Assembly: GCF_000003815.2 (NCBI RefSeq)
Contig: NC_049982.1
Location: 5,045,469-5,105,468 of the forward strand
Direction of reading: 5' to 3'
From: Branchiostoma floridae
Taxonomy: Eukaryota > Chordata > Leptocardii > Amphioxiformes > Branchiostomatidae
DNA: 60,000 bases
Shown: positions 20,673-31,068 of the stretch, one piece after another
Layout: every line of letters starts with the position of its first letter
Position numbering within the stretch: the stretch's first letter is position 1
The notes under the pieces: model-generated
Told to the model about the DNA's origin: nothing
Database searches by the model: none
The model's input: only the letters and a program-made list of their open reading frames with translations
Translations under genes and position numbers: made by a program

Positions 20673-21035
20673 CCTAGGTTACACATAGCCAAATTTGGCT
20701 CCCGATTCTGGTTTAGGAGTGATTCGGGAGCTAATCGGCTGTAGTCGGCTGGCGTCCGGCTGAGTCGGCTGGCGTTCGTCTGAGTCGGCTGGTGTTCGGC
20801 TGCCTCAGCCGAATGTTTTGAAATGTTCAAAACATTCGGCTCTGAACGGCGTGTCTGGAATGGGTCGGTTGGTGGTCGGCCGGTGTTCGGCACGGTCGGC
20901 TAGTGTTCGGCTGGTGTTCGGGAGTAACTCAGCAGTCAAGTTTTAACTGCTTAACCAAGCCATAACCACTGCTAAATACTCCCAGCTTGTTTCCAACCTA
21001 CCAACGATTCACCCCAAAACCGTAGACAATATTTG
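20673..21035. mobile_element. Partial AGCCGAAC-rich element (family A, inverted)
   Basis: Starts CCTAGGTTACACATAGCC and runs as the reverse complement of the right half of the element at 16537-17314, up to the shared CCAACCTACCAACGATTC. The far terminal repeat is not found, so it is truncated. Copy 3 lacks it at the equivalent place (about 32438), so it entered copy 2 after that duplication. Confidence 0.75.
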
Positions 21036-21374
21036 CAACGCATTGCACCGCAAACAACTTACTTTTCAATCTTATAGATTGGATGATTAACTGTATGGGG
21101 GATAGTCAGTTTCTGGATAACCAGTAGATATTGTTAATTTTTTGTTAAAGTAATATCTGATTAGATTTTTTTTTTAAATTTGGATGATTCCGTACTCATA
21201 ACAATGGAAACAGAAAAATAACACCAGGTCTGGGTGTCCCCTATAACTAACAGCGATATAATGTTCCCTTTAGGGTTACACATGCATAAATTCATATGCT
21301 ACAATCTACAAATTTAAAATTCATAACATTTTGGGGACATCACAGCCTCATCCCCGCCCATGCCATTTCTGCAG

Positions 21375-21890
21375 CTGTGGTGTACGGAGACCCATGTACC
21401 GAATACGAGGCAGTGGACGAACCCACCAGGAGCACCGGTTCCTTGATGATTCCAGGAAATGTCCGATGTGACAGCGGCCTGAGGACCCAGTGGTACCGGT
21501 TCGTCAGTCATGCGGGAGGAGAGATCCCCACTAATTGCTCTCTCCTCGACCCAACCAGCTGTTCGACTCTTGGACCTGTTTGGATGAAAGGTATCAGAAT
21601 GCGCTAGGAAGAAATATTGAAAATTATGTCTTGGCTGGTACATTGGCAATACGTTTGTTTACACATACATTTCGTCTTTCTTCACGTGATTTTTATGCCA
21701 CCTGTTTTACCAGGTACCCTTCCATCCCTGACTGAGGGAGAGGTGATAAGGCAGGCTTGTCGAATCGGAGTCGGTGACTGTGAAGGAAACTGTTGGGACA
21801 TCAAGGTACAGAGCTGCGTCCGTGATGGGGAGTCCTATTACGTCTACCTGCTGCCCCCCACACCGGGCTGTCCAGAGGCGTACTGTGCAG
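21375..21890 (+). CDS. Copy 2 D8C domain, two exons
   Basis: 21375-21590 and 21714-21890. Differs from copy 1 by small substitutions (YEAVDEPTRSTGSLMIPGNV; VSHAGGE instead of VSPAGGE). The intron between the two exons is only 123 bp. All cysteines are retained. Confidence 0.85.
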
Positions 21891-23862
21891 GTAAGAATGT
21901 GATGATAAACAAAAATTCTTCACAATTCAATAGAAAATTACTGCCTTACTGTCGTACATTCTGTTTTTAAACACACAGGTACCGAAGTGTCTTGCCCAGC
22001 TGGACAGAGTTCAGAAAACTACGGTTTTACTCCGGGATGTACAGGTCAGACGTCGCTTCACTTGAAACTAACTCATCCAATTTATGGGCCCTCTAAGTGC
22101 AAATCATCTTCAGGTCGGACGAAGGTAAATAGCTGCAAAGACATATAAAATACATTATTTTATTATATAGCATCAAAAGACTTGTTCCCGTAATGAATCG
22201 CAATCGCCACAACGAACTAATTCCAGTCGTTTTAACCACAGCCAACTTCCCCAAGATAACAACCAACCCACAGCTGACCAACAGCACTATGGGTCAGCCG
22301 CTTGAAGTTGTAATGCTGTGCGACTTCGACCGTCCCCCATGGGACAACCTGACCATGGAAGTCAACTGGGTTGCCGGCAATGAGATTTTCCACCAGACCA
22401 GTTTGTATAACGGAGAGCAACAGGCCGTACTGCGTCAGACAGAGCTGAGGCAGGGAATGGGGAAAACAGTAAGTACAATGTAACAACCATATTTTTTCAT
22501 TATCTGGCATTATCCTAGTCTGTGTAACATGAGTGCTTGGTATTCAGGCTCAGAACGGTTCCTTTCCACTGGAGTTATAGAAATACCTAACAGGATGGAA
22601 TCTTGGACACGGCATTCTAGGCTAGCATATGAACAATAAGATTTTATACTCAGATGAATATATTTTGTTAACAACGTCACGTAACAAACGGCTGTTTTAC
22701 AGATCACATGCCAAGTCCGGGGAAGATTTAAAGGTGGAGGAGCTCCTGGTGCCACAGAAGTCAGCAATGGATTCTTTGTCGGAATTAAGGTTGATATCTT
22801 ACAACTCACAGGACAATGGTTCTGGTTTATTCAAAAGCTTCAGGCAATCCTTGTTGTTTTGGCAGTCTTTGCAATACCAGGTAACAATCCTACTCCTATC
22901 TACACAGATATCTTAATCAAATCATCTACTTTCACCCCATGCGAATTGTTTCCTTGCACTAATGTTTTTGTTTGATTTGGTTTAGACAATTTTAATTTTC
23001 ACCGGTTTGATTGCCACGCCCGCTATCTGTATGAGTATCCTAGTTATATCACCTATCTTTGCCCCCAGATACTGACAGAGATCGTTGAGCTTGACGAAAA
23101 CGGCGATGAAAAGTACATCCAGCTCCAACCTACCCTGCCTCTACTCTGCCGCTTCCCTGAGTCCATCATCCCCTGCACTATGTCGGTGCAAGTCGAGTTC
23201 AAAGACGTCGACTACTCAGCCGATCGCAAGTGCCAAGGTAATACAGTGCCCGATGTACAATCAAGTCAAAACTGTGTGAGGGATTTCACTACGGACGATT
23301 GGAACGGAATCCTTGAATTCCCGGTGAAGGCAACCCGCGACTTCCAGATAGACGGTAGAAGTGACGGTCTGAGATATTTGAAAGTCGGGTTTCGTCCCTT
23401 GTCATCTGTGATAGCCCCGCTGTGGGATGGCTATCAAGTGGAGGATGTTGACGTAAGTTGAATTTGATATCACGATTTATGTTTAGGTCAGTATATGATG
23501 AAAGAAGTCCATTGCTTTCCGAAAGAACTACAAAATGGACGAAGATACAATTGCTCAGCATAGATGACCTTCCGGAAGAGTGACGTGAACAACAGGTCAA
23601 TGGTAATTTGAAGTCGGTAGCGGCCCCCGGCCGGTCCCGTGAAGTTTCATAGATCCAGGTGTAGATTGCGTGTTTCAGTCCCCTCGCAAAGTAATCTTGT
23701 TGAGTGTCCAATATCTCCAATATGTCGACATTGTGCGTGTGTCCAGGAGATTATGTAGATGTGAATGAACGTCGGCATATCTTTTAAATCTTACTTTCTT
23801 TTCATCGTTTCTTAATTGTACCACTTCAACCATGTTCTCGTCAATGTTCTTCGACTTAACAG

Positions 23863-25184
23863 GTCCTCACCAAAAATGAAGACATTGGAGGCACTGTGTG
23901 CTCATCTACAGGTGATCCACACTACAGGACATTTGACGGAAAGTAAGTTAAACTATCACATTGTATTAAAACCATATTTATACATTAAATGCAGCGCATG
24001 CAACACTTCCGACACCAATTAGCTTATTGGCTCTGTGCGTGATCTTCATCAGAGGTCTATCATTTTCCAGGAGGTTCCATGTGTATCGGCCAGGAACGTT
24101 CGTGCTTTACAGGCATCGCGCTCTTCCCATCGAGGTAAGCTTAACCCATACTAGTTAGAAGCATAGATATAGAGCTTAAAACAACACGTACAATTCATGG
24201 ATTCCTTCCAAACACCTACCACGCGCTATATTTATCCTAAAATTCGTCGTTACTTTAGGCTTACAGAATCTGCCATCAAACACAAACACAAACACATAGT
24301 CTTCGTACAATACTGAATACGTCCACGAAGAAGCCCAGCCAGCTAAATGCAAAATCAACCATCACATTGTGGTATTTTAACGAGATAAAGCTAATTTACA
24401 TATCAAATTGTCCTGTGCAATTTGGTAAAAACGAACACCACATAACGATGCCGCGACCACGGATAAAGTAAAAATCTATATCAAATAATTTTGATTTCAA
24501 TTTGTAGGTGCAGACTCGGATGAAGATGTGCCATGCTGGAAACGTGGCCTGTAACTGCGGTGTGGCCATCAGATCCGGAAATGAAGTCTTCATCGTGAAC
24601 AAGTGCAGTGGAAGCAGAAACACGTTCCAGTGGCACACAGGCAACATAGTCCAATACGAGCTTCCATTGGGTGTGCGGGTGGACCATCATGGGCCTGTTG
24701 GCGAGGACACACGTCTCTACATTGCAAATGGGGGAGGACAGTATTTGGTAGGTCTTTCTTTAAAACATTAATATCATCATTTCGATTCACAAAAGGGTTG
24801 AAGACATTTATGGCGGGCCATTTCTAGAAACAGTGAAAGCGTTGAACGCCTAGAATTGATGCAAACAGAAATTCGTCACATCGTCTTCAAAATTGATCTG
24901 TTGTCAAGTATACGAGAGAGAAAACCCTACATGGCCTTGTTTTTTGCCCGCTTCAAACAGGTTTATTTTCCAACTGGGTCGTGGATGAAGATCGATGTGC
25001 GGGGCTATTATTTGAACATCTACATCTACGCTTCTACTGACGACTTCATGGACAAAACGGAAGGACTCTGCGGAACGTTCGACGGCGACAAAGAAAACGA
25101 CGGGCTCCATAAAGGCACGACAGCAACAGACACCATAGCTGATGGAGCTGTCATCACCTACACTGCATTCGTGAACAGCTGGAA
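23863..25184 (+). CDS. Copy 2 vWD domain, four exons
   Basis: Exons 23863-23942, 24071-24134, 24508-24747, 24961-25184. Signatures [34 protein letters not shown] and [14 protein letters not shown] are intact. The fourth exon is three codons shorter than in copy 1 around the segment following WMKIDVRGYY. Confidence 0.88.
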
Positions 25185-25377
25185 GTAAGTATCGAGTCAC
25201 CGTTTTCACTGCACTGATACACGACCGTATAGATAATTCCTTCCACTTTCAAGTCAGTGTTTTTTCTAATCATGCTTTTACATTGTTTTATCCAAAGTAT
25301 TTTCGCCGCTTAGCATTTATTTCATAAAATTACGGACAGGCAGTATTCGGAAGATTGTAAACAAGTTCAATTTACAG

Positions 25378-25666
25378 GCTTCAAGAGGGTCGAACCCTAG
25401 TCGAAGGACTACTTCCTCCAGCACCTCTTCCTCTGGATGAACGTCTCTACTGTACGTGTAAGGACGACCCAGGCATTGGGCAAACAGTCGTCTGTGACTC
25501 CACCCTTGCCTACAACTGCCGATGGAAAGATGAAGTGGGCCAGGCTGGAGTTAACCCTGTTGCTGACCGGCAGCACGCGCGCAAGCGGCGGAGCACCAGT
25601 TACAACGACGAGGTGTACGACGACGACATGTTCGCATTTGACTTTGACGATTCGCCGCCAATAGTT
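25378..25666 (+). CDS. Copy 2 exon 11 with RKRR cleavage motif
   Basis: Same 289-nt length as copy 1, with QHARKRRST and the acidic [15 protein letters not shown] stretch. Upstream part reads WKDEVGQAGVNPVADRQ, more diverged than the cleavage site. Confidence 0.75.
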
Positions 25667-26500
25667 GTGAGTTGTTGAGCTACATTCATATCGTAAAATA
25701 TATTTTGACAGAGGTTTTGCTTGGTCAGATCCACTTCGCATTTATTACCTGAAATTCCATGTCATTACATGACGCCTATTTAATTATAGTTAACCAAGTT
25801 TAGACATGTGAAAAAGATTACATTGTCATGATTGGATGATTGCGTTGTCAACAGTTGAGAATGATCAGTTAGTCAGCGACTCTATACTTTTAGCAGGCAA
25901 ATGGTCATCATCTGCAAATGTTTTAACTTAATCGACGACGTTTATGTCGTTCAATTCACACCTCATGTCTTTGTCAAATTAGCATTCTTGGTATAATGGG
26001 GGTCTGACAGCTTCTGTTTGTCCTTGCCCAGCCTCCGCCTTCCTGGCCAGCACCAAACGGAATGACCGAAGCCGAGGCCAGGGCGTACTGTGAGGACGCG
26101 GTGCTGAACTCACCTGCAGGGGCGTTGTGTTCGGCAGCAATGGCGGATTCGTCAGACATGGAGGGAACTGTGGAAGGCTGTGTTGCGGATATCCAGGTAT
26201 GTGTGTGTGTCTACAGCTTATGACATTATGTCCAACACAGACGTTTAATTTGTTACCAGCCAGGCAATGTAAATGTCATTTTTTGGCAAAAAATCTCTTC
26301 AAATCCTTTTATCATTTTTTATCAAACGTGAATAAGAAATAGACTTAGAGCAAGCAGGTATTGAAAGACTACACTAATTGTTGCAAAGGTTCCGTAAGTT
26401 TACTTCAAGTCAATTGGCCGTACTAAAACATTAAAGGCATTGAGAGAAATGACCAAAAAGAAGTAAATCTGACCCTATGTACGGATTTGTCCACTCCCAG

Positions 26501-26900
26501 GCAACAGGAGACACTTCCTGGGCGGAAGTCGCCGTCACCACAATGGAGGAAAGTTGTTCAGACATCCTTTATAAAAACACGACCTTCTGGACGTTCAACA
26601 ACGAGACGAACAACGGCACGACTAACGGTACCCTCGCGGCCCCGTCCTTTTTCTTTGAAACAGTTTCAATGTCCCAGCAATTGTAGCCAGCGAGGCGTCT
26701 GTGTGAAGGGCAGGTGTGTGTGTGAGAAGGGTTTTGAGGGTCCGTCCTGCTCCATAGAATCAGACAAACCACCAGACGTGTTCTTCATCCCGAAGGAAGG
26801 TCTGTGTGACATCAACACCCGGCCGTGCGAACGGACCCCCGTCATCGGACAGAACTTCCTGGAGTCCGAAAACTTAACGTGTTCCCTACAGCCGGCAACG
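26501..26900 (+). pseudogene. Copy 2 exon 13 with +1 frameshift
   Basis: The frame from exon 12 reads [18 protein letters not shown] and on to [11 protein letters not shown], then TAG at 26684. The frame after the extra base reads [18 protein letters not shown] and on to the normal donor after CCGGCAACG. Only one base separates it from copies 1 and 4. Confidence 0.9.
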
Positions 26901-27816
26901 GTGGGACATTCGATTCCGTTCTAAAACTATAGTTTTAGTTCTATTACCGTTTGTTAGAGCTTGAGAAGCAACTGATATATTAGTGAAATTTGGTGTATAC
27001 TTCAATGTTGCTTTTAAATTTGGAGTAGAGAATGATTAAACGGGACTTTAAAGCACAGTGGTGATTGTACTATTCCTTATCTTACTTCATCTTTCCTAAC
27101 ATATTTCATGCCATGCTATGTTTCATGGTCCTAATATGTCACATTATGTCATGTTAAGATTGACCAGAACGGCGTTCACGTTCTTGAAGGCAACATCACC
27201 GTTGAGGCGGAGTTTGAGAACTTTGCCCGTGTGGTCTGCCCCCTCCCGCGGTCCCGTGTGAGGAGGAGTGCTGCAGCCGGACACAGGACAACAGCCGAGG
27301 CGACACTCGTCTCCATCAGTAACGACGGTGTGCGCTTCAGTCCCCCGGTCCTGCTCATCACGTATGATGCCGTCTGTCAAGACTGCAACGTCACCGGTTT
27401 CTGCGTTCTCAAAGTAAGAAAGGGCTCGTTTTTCGTACGCTCCGCTGCTTCTAAGCAAGCTCCAATTTGCTCTCCACTTATTGAAACATCTGTTGAATAA
27501 TTACTTCGGTCAACTGATTTCTATAATGCAATTCGGTCTATTTTGTTTGTTTCACATACAGAACAACTCCTGTGAGATAGACGGAACGTGCTACGCTGGT
27601 GGGGACACCCAGATCGGCAACTGGTGCAATCAGTGCGTCCCTTCAGTTAATGTGTCAACATGGAGTAACCGACAAGGTGCGTGGATTTAGGTTAACTGAA
27701 GACTTGTCGAAGAATGGCCACAGCTTTTCTCTCATTATTTGTACTGGTATCTTTTCTTTGTTTTCTTAATTTTCCTTTGATCGATTCTTTCAAAGCTGAT
27801 CTGTATGTTTCCGCAG

Positions 27817-28949
27817 ACAATGCACCGCCCATCTTTGAACCAACCAGCATCATTATCGCCTTCATCGACAACCTCCTGGACTTCACCGTCGAGGCGGAGG
27901 ACCCGGAAAACCGCCCCCACCTGACCTACTCACTGGTAGGAGCCCCACCCGACCCAGACCTGTCGCTGTCCAGCGATGGTCAACTGACGTGGACACCCAA
28001 ACAAAACTCAACTCTCGTCGTCAACGTCATGGCTGCTGACGAATGCAGCGCGAGTTCTACACAGTCACTCACAGTCATGGCCCGCGACTGTCCGTGTCAA
28101 AACGGCGGTTCCTGTCCTCCCTTCGCGCTGGACAGTCCGGATAACATCAACTGCACCTGTAACGGTACGGGCTTCACAGGTCAGATGTGTGACGTGGATG
28201 TGGACGAGTGTCTGAACAGCCCGTGTGACCATGGAGTCTGTAACAACACCGTCGGTGGATTCCACTGCGAGTGTGAGCAGTACTACACAGGTAGGAAGGG
28301 AAAAACTCAAAGTGATGTTGGCAAGGCAAAAAATCAGGTATCAATTCGCATTTAACCGGGCAAATTATGTTTGCTCAATTTTCCTTCAGGTCCTCTGTGT
28401 GACCAGGAGACGCCATGTTTCTCCTACCGTTGCCCTGACAACGGGACCTGCGCAGACATCCCAGGCGCCATCCAGTGTACCATTTGTCCTGAGGAGTCGT
28501 CTGGGAACAGCTCCCTGTGTGTGGTCATTGAAAGTAAGCAACACCTTAATGTTGTGTATTCGTAGATCTGACGATTCTGTCCATACCTTTACGTTCAAAT
28601 CAGCAAAATGTTTTGAAATCAATGTTAAACTTTGTATGTGTGTGAAGCGACGATTTATCGCATACTACGAAATTGTACCAAAATCTTCATGTCAATGTCA
28701 ATGCCTTCACAAGCAAATGTGAATAACCATTTTTCGCATTTCAATTACTGTAACCCTGCTGTCTTTCTAAGACTAGTATGACAGTACGTACATTATCCAA
28801 ACTGTATATTCCCTCCCCAGTTTCATTGGACCCGTGCTCCTCCAACCCCTGCTACCATAACGTCACCTGTGACGTACTTGATGACGTGTACACCTGCGGA
28901 CCCTGTCCTGCCGGGATGACTGGTGATGGAGTCGAATGTGTGAAAGATG
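27817..28949 (+). CDS. Copy 2 exons 16-18: cadherin-like and EGF modules
   Basis: 27817-28290, 28390-28533 and 28821-28949. Open in their own frame (LSLSSDGQLTWTPKQ, CPCQNGGSCPPF, DVDECLNSPCDHGVC, CDQETPCFSYRC, DPCSSNPCYHNVTCD) and well conserved despite lying downstream of the frameshift. This argues that the frameshift is recent or artefactual. Confidence 0.8.
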
Positions 28950-29359
28950 GTAAGAAAGGATATGACCATTCCATATAGTCGTTAAAACATTCATCTGAAG
29001 CTAGACAGGTGATGGTAACATGGACAGATTTGTACATGTCCTTCGACAATACCATTTTGATGACTTACAAGTAGTGAAGACTGCATTTAGCTATCATTGG
29101 AAAAGGCTTACTGCTAGTATTCATTTGTTATAGATAATAAAAAGGGCTATCGTTGTGCAGACATAAATGTTTTTGTGAGACAAGACTTAACAATCTGCCT
29201 TGTTTTTGCAATATTTTGCTAATATTATGATTCCACTGCCGATGAAATGGACTATTGTGTATTGTCAAGGAAGCGAGGTATATCTCTGATTGTATCATCA
29301 TCATTGTATATTGCATCATAATTATCTCATTATAATACATTTGTTATATTCTCCCACAG

Positions 29360-29595
29360 TCACAGAACTTCAGGGTTCTAGCTGGTACCAGCAGCCCGTG
29401 AACATCGCGCTGCTGTCTGTGGGAGCAGTCACCGTCGCTGCAGCTCTGATCGGAGTCGCTGTGTGGCGCGTCAAGTCACACAACGCCACCAGAGGCAAGG
29501 TTGGAGATCTGCCGCTGGAGGAGAGGAGGAAGAGCCACCCTTCCCAGGATCTCCATGTGGAGGAGATGTCGGACCAGGATGATAAAGTTGATTAG
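29360..29595 (+). CDS. Copy 2 transmembrane and tail exon
   Basis: SSWYQQPVNIALLSVGAV, a hydrophobic helix, then [20 protein letters not shown] and a stop TAG at 29593-29595. Joined directly from exon 18 (phase 1), since the exon 19 equivalent is deleted. Confidence 0.88.
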
Positions 29596-31022
29596 TATAG
29601 TATTGCAATGTAAAACTGATATTTTCATTTTAATTGACTGTTCATTCTGTGAACAAGGTCGACGGAGTTCGTCCGAAAATTTATAGGGGTCCCTATAGTG
29701 TTAATTCCAGTGTTGGATGTAACTTGTTAGCATTTTTCTATAGAACTGTTATGTTTTCTTATCGCCTCATTTTGAAATCTATATACCCAGTGTAACTGCA
29801 TAACGAGCAAAACTGTCGTTTTGAACAACTGGTTTACACTGACATCTCAACAATGTTGTCTCAAGACATTGTAAGCTGGGATTCAGTTTACATGAACTAA
29901 CTGAGTTATTGTAATCCCAAACTACAGTTTTTTCTGAGAATTGTCTTAGAAAAAACGATCTTCTTTAAAGTACAAAAAGAAGGACACATCATCTGGATAG
30001 TCCTAAAACTCTTGAAAGATGAACGAAAATTTCCACTGAAGTTATGGTCGGAAAGGCATTCAAAATATGTGATTGAACTTATATAGGAAAAGTGCATTTT
30101 GCTGGGAAATGAGGCCTATCTGCTCATTCGTATGGGTATCGGAGACGTATCATAAAACCCACAATGTACTAAATCATGTAATATTTTGCTTTCTTATTTT
30201 TGTCTTGCAGTGTGTGTGCGTGTGTGTGTTGTGTTTTATAATTTGTGTCACCCATGAATAGAATATCATGAATCGGAGAGTCGTTCTGGTTCGTTCTTTG
30301 CTTTTGCACAGGATAAAACGTTTTGACAGCAACCAGAAGTACACAAATACTGATTAAGTTCACATGGTTCATACCCGTGCAAAGACAGTGTTCCAGGGTA
30401 CTTGCTGTGAGATCCATGAGTTTTATGTTAATTGGTTGGTCAATTTATACCCCTGAAATTAATTTTTTTGTGTTTTGCGTCAACAAGAAAGGACAAAGGG
30501 GCATCGTTTATATAATTTATCCTGGAGCTCGATATAACGTTAGCTAGTTAGTTCTGGACAAATGGACAAATTGTCAGACGTCCTTGAAGATTAGCGCAAG
30601 AAGAACTAACGAGGAAACACGTAAGGGTCAAATGGTCAACGGTAGAACGGCAGGTCTCACAAATCACTGAACGAAACTTCAGCAGACATTTATGATACTA
30701 TGCACCAGAACTGCAAACATATAAAATACGTCTCTGTTGCACAATTCACGCTTGTATTTGATGCCAATCTAAATACATGTCACAAGAGTAATTAATTACC
30801 TAGCTAATATATCAGCTTGTTTGATCAGTTCCATTCACCAATGCCCAGGGGACAGGTGGAGCGTCCAAAACTATTGACGCGTTCGTGTTGTAAGAAGTGT
30901 AGATTTCTTGTGGTCGTCTAAAAACGTGACACGGATCTGGGTTATCTACTTGGTTATTTTACGCATATGTTATACCTTAGTAGATCGAATGTAAGCTCCA
31001 GGCTACCCCGGAAAAGCACAGC
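29596..31022 (+). other. 3' flank of copy 2 and 5' flank of copy 3
   Basis: No gene seen. From about 30395 the sequence matches the end of the TSP1 exon 18340-18369 and everything after it up to the signal exon (30420-31022 against 18370-18962), so the duplication joint lies near 30390. The TSP1 tail here (30393-30417) has lost its donor: CCATGAG instead of CCGTGAG. Confidence 0.65.
30393..30417 (+). pseudogene. TSP1-exon remnant upstream of copy 3
   Basis: GGGTACTTGCTGTGAGATCC matches the last codons (GTCCEI) of the TSP1 exon 18166-18369. The next bases, ATGAG, replace the donor GTGAG. The rest of the exon is missing, so this is a duplication scar. Confidence 0.8.
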
Positions 31023-31068
31023 ATGTTGAGGATGATTCTGCCTCTTGTTATTGGTTTGCTTTACACAG
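31023..31068 (+). CDS. Signal-peptide exon of copy 3
   Basis: Identical over 46 bases to 18963-19008 ([15 protein letters not shown] plus one base). Joining to the lectin exon gives [10 protein letters not shown]; joining directly to D8C at 34903 gives [10 protein letters not shown]. Both are in frame. Confidence 0.75.

Larger units (their letters stand above)
18963..29595 (+). pseudogene. VWDE-like copy 2, frameshifted in exon 13
   Basis: Exons: 18963-19008 (signal), 21375-21590, 21714-21890, 21979-22044, 22242-22468, 22703-22789, 23069-23452, 23863-23942, 24071-24134, 24508-24747, 24961-25184, 25378-25666, 26032-26196, 26501-26900, 27159-27413, 27562-27676, 27817-28290, 28390-28533, 28821-28949, 29360-29595. 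The layout equals copy 1 except that exon 19 is missing. Exon 13 is 400 nt, not a multiple of 3 as in the other copies: one extra A near 26668 (TTTCAATGTCCC against TTTCATGCCCC in copy 4) puts a TAG at 26684-26686. Taken literally the product stops after about 816 residues, keeps D8C and vWD, and loses all downstream EGFs and the membrane anchor. All other exons are open, so a recent lesion or a sequencing error is as likely as an old pseudogene. Confidence 0.8.

Noticed and set aside
27714-27816. Signal-peptide-like MATAFLSLFVLVSFLCF before exon 16 of copy 2
   Set aside because: Hydrophobic reading of a pyrimidine-rich intron end; copies 1 and 4 do not keep it and no promoter feature is seen. 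Kept lower than the 57184 case because it lacks a good cleavage site at the junction.
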